From assembly GCA_900545615.1 (NCBI GenBank), contig UQZM01000046.1, forward strand, positions 1-15,899: a stretch of 15,899 bases of DNA, read 5' to 3'. The translations under genes and the position numbers were made by a program. Each line of letters begins with the position of its first letter. Within the stretch, counting starts at the first letter, position 1. The notes beneath the pieces were generated by a model that saw only the letters and a list, made by a program, of their open reading frames with translations, was not told where the DNA came from and did not search any database. Positions 12,963 to 15,899 of this stretch are shown here, piece after piece. This stretch comes from an uncultured Collinsella sp. GTDB taxonomy: Bacteria; Actinomycetota; Coriobacteriia; Coriobacteriales; Coriobacteriaceae.

Positions 12963-13691
12963 ATGGGTAATGCGATTTCAATCAAGGATCTATCAAAGCG
13001 CTACGGCAAAAACTGGGCGTTGTCTGATGTTTCATTTGATATAGATGAGGGCGAAGTGTGCGCTCTCGTTGGGGAGAACGGCGCGGGGAAGAGTACGTTG
13101 ATTGATATTCTTCTTGGCTTGTTTAAAGCAACGAAAGGCTCAATCAGTTTTTTCGGCGAGTCTGGGAGAACAGGTCTGGCAAGAGCACGCAGAAATATCG
13201 GATTCGTCCCCGACGGCTGTGGGGCATTCTTGAACTTAACCGGTCGAGAAAACTTGATCTCACGCTGTATCGAGTGGGGGCTGTCGAAAAGTGAAGTTAA
13301 TCGAGTGCTCGCTGCCGTTGGCCTAGAAAATGCGGCGGATGCATCGGTAAAACAATACTCGCTCGGCATGAAGCGTCGTCTGGATATCGGAACGGCTCTT
13401 CTGGGCAACCCGCAACTACTCATCATGGATGAACCCATAAACGGGCTCGATCCAGTGGGTGTGATTGAGGTGCGTGATCTCCTGCTGTCGTTGAAGGACA
13501 AACGGGATAAAACGGTGCTCATTTCAAGCCATAACCTAGATGAATTGGAGAAAGTTGCGACATCTTTTGCTTTTCTCCATCAAGGCAGACTTCTCGTTAA
13601 GGAAGAAAACTCCTACAAAGACAGAAGTCTGGAAAAGCGGTTTTTGGATTTGATCGGGGAGGCAGATAATGCAACTTCTGCGACTGATTAG
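12963..13691 (+). CDS. ABC transporter ATP-binding protein (BcrA/lantibiotic-immunity type)
   Basis: A 242-residue nucleotide-binding subunit. It has Walker A GENGAGKST at 37-45, the ABC signature in the variant form YSLGMKRRLDIG at 132-143, Walker B LLIMDEP at 152-158, the D-loop GLDP just after, and the H-loop His190 in SSH. The usual Q-loop is replaced by GFVPDGCG (80-87), without glutamine. The LGMKRRL signature and small size fit ATPases of antimicrobial-peptide export or self-immunity transporters with separate permeases. It overlaps the next gene by 23 bases, so the transporter is translated as a coupled unit. An ATGAGGTTC upstream provides a modest ribosome-binding site for the ATG at 12963. 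Its role is inferred as export of, or resistance to, the adjacent peptide. Confidence 0.88.
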   Translation: MGNAISIKDLSKRYGKNWALSDVSFDIDEGEVCALVGENGAGKSTLIDILLGLFKATKGSISFFGESGRTGLARARRNIGFVPDGCGAFLNLTGRENLISRCIEWGLSKSEVNRVLAAVGLENAADASVKQYSLGMKRRLDIGTALLGNPQLLIMDEPINGLDPVGVIEVRDLLLSLKDKRDKTVLISSHNLDELEKVATSFAFLHQGRLLVKEENSYKDRSLEKRFLDLIGEADNATSATD

Positions 13692-14472
13692 ATGCGAAGC
13701 CCGTCGGTTGCTCAGAAATCCAGCCTTTTTCGTGTTGTTGATCTGGGGAGTTTGGATTGTTAAAGATGTCTGTAATCCAAATATGTATGGGACTTATGGA
13801 ACATCTGATTTAGGGGGAGTCGGCAAACAGATTGGTTTCTTTGCAAACATCCTCGACAAGACTGACCCGGCTGGTTCGGCGGTTCGGACGGCACTATTCA
13901 TGACCTACGAGTGGTTTTTCGTTCTAGTCGGATGCATTGTTATTTCCTGCGCCATGGATTATCAAAGCAGGTCTTCTGAAGTGACGTATGCGAAAGGGAC
14001 GGGTGTAGCAAAGGCCGTTGTCGCAAAGTGGCTTGTTCTGACGATTGCAACTTCAGCAGCGTTCAACCTGTTTTCGGGATTCGCTCTCTTCAAATCTCCG
14101 CTTGGCTGCTATGTGGATGGGCGGGTGTTTCTTGATAGATACCTACCCGTGTTGCTTTTGATTGATGCTATTTTGGCTGCATTAGTAGCTCAGTCGATGG
14201 CAGTTTTCTATTTACTTAGAAATGCACCGCTTAGCATTATGTTGGTGTTGGTCGGGACGCTGCTCGCCTCCGATGAATATACGCTGGTGGTCTTTTCCAA
14301 TCACGCATCGACGCTAATTCCCTGGTGGCTCTCAGTCGGACCATACTTACGCCATCTTGGAAATCTGTGCTTTCAAGGCCTAGCCATTAATCAGATCATT
14401 CTTTTCTCTGTTATTTGCACCGTTGTTTCGTTGCAGCTCGGGGTCATGGGAATCAAAGCGAGGAGGGGGTAG
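13669..14472 (+). CDS. ABC-2-type transporter permease, first of a paralogous pair
   Basis: A 267-residue membrane protein with about six membrane helices: residues 18-33, 79-96, 120-142, 160-182, 187-206 and 240-262. The N-terminus is short and basic (CEARRLLRNP). After the first helix it carries YGTSD at 43-47 and GFFAN at 56-60, then YAKG at 107-110. All three recur at equivalent places in the next gene. It overlaps the ATPase gene at its start and is followed after two bases by the second permease, so ATPase and permeases form one transporter, probably a heterodimer of permeases. Sequence outside the motifs is divergent, and I recognise only the general ABC-2 membrane type. Confidence 0.78.
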   Translation: MQLLRLIRCEARRLLRNPAFFVLLIWGVWIVKDVCNPNMYGTYGTSDLGGVGKQIGFFANILDKTDPAGSAVRTALFMTYEWFFVLVGCIVISCAMDYQSRSSEVTYAKGTGVAKAVVAKWLVLTIATSAAFNLFSGFALFKSPLGCYVDGRVFLDRYLPVLLLIDAILAALVAQSMAVFYLLRNAPLSIMLVLVGTLLASDEYTLVVFSNHASTLIPWWLSVGPYLRHLGNLCFQGLAINQIILFSVICTVVSLQLGVMGIKARRG

Positions 14473-14474
14473 AA

Positions 14475-15284
14475 ATGCGCTGCGAAGATATGATTAAGGC
14501 TGAAGCCTATCGAGTTATGAAGAGCAAAGCGCCTCTTCTGCTGATTGCGGCAGGTTTCGTGCTCGCATTGCTTTATTCTGCGTCTTATGAACCATGGAGA
14601 GCCTACGGAACGAGCGATTGGCTTGGCGACGGTGTTATGGGCTTCTTTCCAAACCCACAATATGGTTTTGGGGGAATTCCGGGAGACCTCGTTAAAGATG
14701 GAGCTCGCTACCTTTCCGCTGTGGCACCGCTTGCCCATTCTCTGTTCTTTCCTATTGTTGCTGTTCTCGTCATCGGCTATGCGTTTCGAACTCCGATAAC
14801 GGGATCTCAATGGCTTGTTTCCTATGCAAGGGGAATGAAAACAGTACAGTTGTTGGTTGCAAGGACTCTTGTCTCGATTGTCACGCTTGTCGGTGGTTTT
14901 GTTCTCTTTTCGATACTCGTTGGTGCGGTCCAAAGCGCGAGTGGCATAGGAATGACGATGGATATGATCGGAGAGTTTCTTCTTCGGCTGTCTCTTGCTG
15001 CCTTGATTTGCACAACGTTATGCCTGCTGCTCGTCCTGGCCATCTCGCTCTTTGGAAATGGCGCGTTTGTTCTATCGTTCATCATCCTGCTGCTTTATTT
15101 GGGGTACGGGAATCCAAATATGCCACTGCACTTGACATGGCTGGCGACCCTTGCGTCCCCGCGACCAATTCAATTCATCGTGCCGGGGACGTTGCTATTT
15201 GTAGCGCTGGCAACAGTCGTTCCCATTGTCATCCTCGGACTTTGTTGGGCTATCAAGGGTGCTATCAGAAAACGGAGCATATAA
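14475..15284 (+). CDS. ABC-2-type transporter permease, second of the pair
   Basis: A 269-residue protein with about six membrane helices: residues 19-34, 85-104, 125-150, 170-195, 200-222 and 242-262. It shares YGTSD (44-48), GFFPN (56-60) and YARG (117-120) with the preceding permease at nearly the same residue numbers, showing an old duplication. The ATG at 14475 is chosen because AGGAGGGGG (14461-14469) precedes it; an in-frame GTG at 14415 would overlap the first permease by 58 bases and add a non-hydrophobic extension. The stop codon abuts the ATG of the radical SAM gene, so all genes from the ATPase onward are one transcriptional and translational unit. Role: export or immunity for the peptide (inference). 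Confidence 0.78.
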   Translation: MRCEDMIKAEAYRVMKSKAPLLLIAAGFVLALLYSASYEPWRAYGTSDWLGDGVMGFFPNPQYGFGGIPGDLVKDGARYLSAVAPLAHSLFFPIVAVLVIGYAFRTPITGSQWLVSYARGMKTVQLLVARTLVSIVTLVGGFVLFSILVGAVQSASGIGMTMDMIGEFLLRLSLAALICTTLCLLLVLAISLFGNGAFVLSFIILLLYLGYGNPNMPLHLTWLATLASPRPIQFIVPGTLLFVALATVVPIVILGLCWAIKGAIRKRSI

Positions 15285-15803
15285 ATGAAAGAGTCTGAAT
15301 TTAACGTTATTGAAGAGAATGATGTGAACGGTATCACTATCTACAATACCCAGTCTGGTGGCGTTCTCGACCTTGACGCTGCGCACACGAATGAGCTGAA
15401 TTTATATCGCAAGGGTGCTGCCGCCTTGGATGGTGATTTCGAAGAGGCCCTTAAGATGGGTGGCATGTTGGTAGATGACGATGTTGACGAGCGGCGAATG
15501 TTGATGCTTGAGAGTTTGTCGGCAAGGTTTGCAAATGACTATTTAGGACTGACGATTGCTCCAACGCTGGCATGCAATTTTAGGTGTCCCTATTGCTATG
15601 AAAAGGGCTGCTCGCACCCCACTATGTCAGAAGAGACAATGACGGATATCGCAGAATTCGTGCGTTCCGGCTATCCCGGGATCAACGATCTTCACGTTGA
15701 CTGGTATGGAGGCGAACCCCTACTCTGTGTGGACATGATCGAGCGACTGACAAAAGAACTGAGAGGGGCGATTAGGCCAGGCGCTACTTATTCAAGACTT
15801 TAG
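15285..15803 (+). pseudogene. Radical SAM peptide maturase, truncated after 172 residues by an insertion
   Basis: The start is fixed by TAAATG with the upstream gene and by CGGAG about eight bases earlier. Residues 1 to about 85 resemble the peptide-binding N-terminal region of RiPP radical SAM maturases (ITIYNTQSGGVLDLD ... GGMLVDDDVDE). The radical SAM core opens with the [4Fe-4S]-binding motif CNFRCPYC (C97, C101, C104) and contains the GGEP motif (142-145), which contacts the SAM methionine. The frame then ends at a TAG (15801-15803), while complete SPASM-type maturases are about 400-470 residues. The break near GATYS falls where homologues continue into the middle of the TIM barrel, so SAM binding is incomplete and the C-terminal auxiliary-cluster domain is absent. 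The rest may lie beyond the inserted DNA. I expect a CcpM/CLI_3235-type Cys-rich peptide maturase, with modest certainty. Confidence 0.8.
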
Positions 15804-15899
15804 TCTGCTGGCCGCGCAGCGGCCAGCTTTAAACCACCCGCTACGCGGGTGGAGACAAACGGCTTTACAAAGCCACCCCTCCGGCCGATATTGACGATT
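15795..15899. mobile_element. End of an IS200/IS605-type insertion element (partial, hairpin-bearing)
   Basis: Directly after the broken maturase frame come two tandem perfect hairpins with three-base loops: GCTGGCCGC-GCA-GCGGCCAGC (15807-15827) and CCACCCGC-TAC-GCGGGTGG (15834-15852). A shorter one, GGCTTT-AC-AAAGCC, follows. Subterminal hairpins without terminal inverted repeats, and CCACCCGC-type stems in particular, are usual for IS200/IS605 elements, whose Y1 transposase recognises the ends as single-strand hairpins. The boundary lies a few bases either side of 15797, judged from where maturase similarity stops. No transposase or TnpB frame is within the window, so which end this is remains unknown. 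Confidence 0.6.

Noticed and set aside
15807..15852. Tandem hairpins as a CRISPR array or an operon terminator
   Set aside because: The two stems differ in sequence, there is no repeat-spacer periodicity, and no T-run follows either stem.

Overview
The window looks like a high-GC, anaerobic, gut-type bacterium, most likely an actinobacterium of the Coriobacteriia (Collinsella-like). This is inferred from the GC-rich housekeeping genes, a ThrE-family exporter, an oxygen-sensitive dehydratase-activase system and a ClpC-type AAA+ chaperone; there is no rRNA or other direct taxonomic marker. About 1-840 and 3.6-11.6 kb are very GC-rich. From about 11.6 kb to the right edge the DNA is visibly more AT-rich, which fits an accessory region.

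Layout, left to right. (1) 1-603, minus strand: the N-terminal 201 codons of an IS110-family transposase, cut by the window edge. It is preceded by a long, structured, GC-rich untranslated stretch (604 to about 840) that is a candidate for the element's bridge RNA. A palindromic REP-like sequence (852-887) lies just outside. (2) 1005-2573: threonine/serine exporter (ThrE) family protein. (3) 2574-2888: palindromic intergenic repeats and a strong terminator-like hairpin, then a small DUF2798 membrane protein (2889-3317) with its own terminator. (4) 3529-8711: an operon of a giant 1479-residue 2-hydroxyacyl-CoA dehydratase activase/dehydratase-like protein and a TetR regulator, with a perfect 9+3+9 inverted repeat at the promoter that is the likely TetR operator. 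(5) 8904-11546: ClpC. (6) 11675-12581: DUF2975 membrane protein plus a small Cro/C1-type regulator, a common pair, closed by a clean terminator.

(7) 12679-15803 is the most interesting part. It is a compact peptide-natural-product (RiPP) locus: a good promoter overlapped by an inverted repeat, a perfect Shine-Dalgarno, a 36-residue Cys/Gly-rich precursor peptide, a terminator-like hairpin, an ABC ATPase, two paralogous ABC permeases, and a radical SAM maturase. The maturase stops after 172 residues, inside its core domain. It runs directly into tandem perfect hairpins that look like one end of an IS200/IS605-type element (about 15795 to the window edge), so the maturase in this copy appears disrupted.

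The logic of the RiPP block would be: regulated precursor synthesis, Cys-dependent modification by the radical SAM enzyme, and export or self-immunity by the ABC transporter. The insertion suggests that this strain has lost the modification step or is in the process of losing it.
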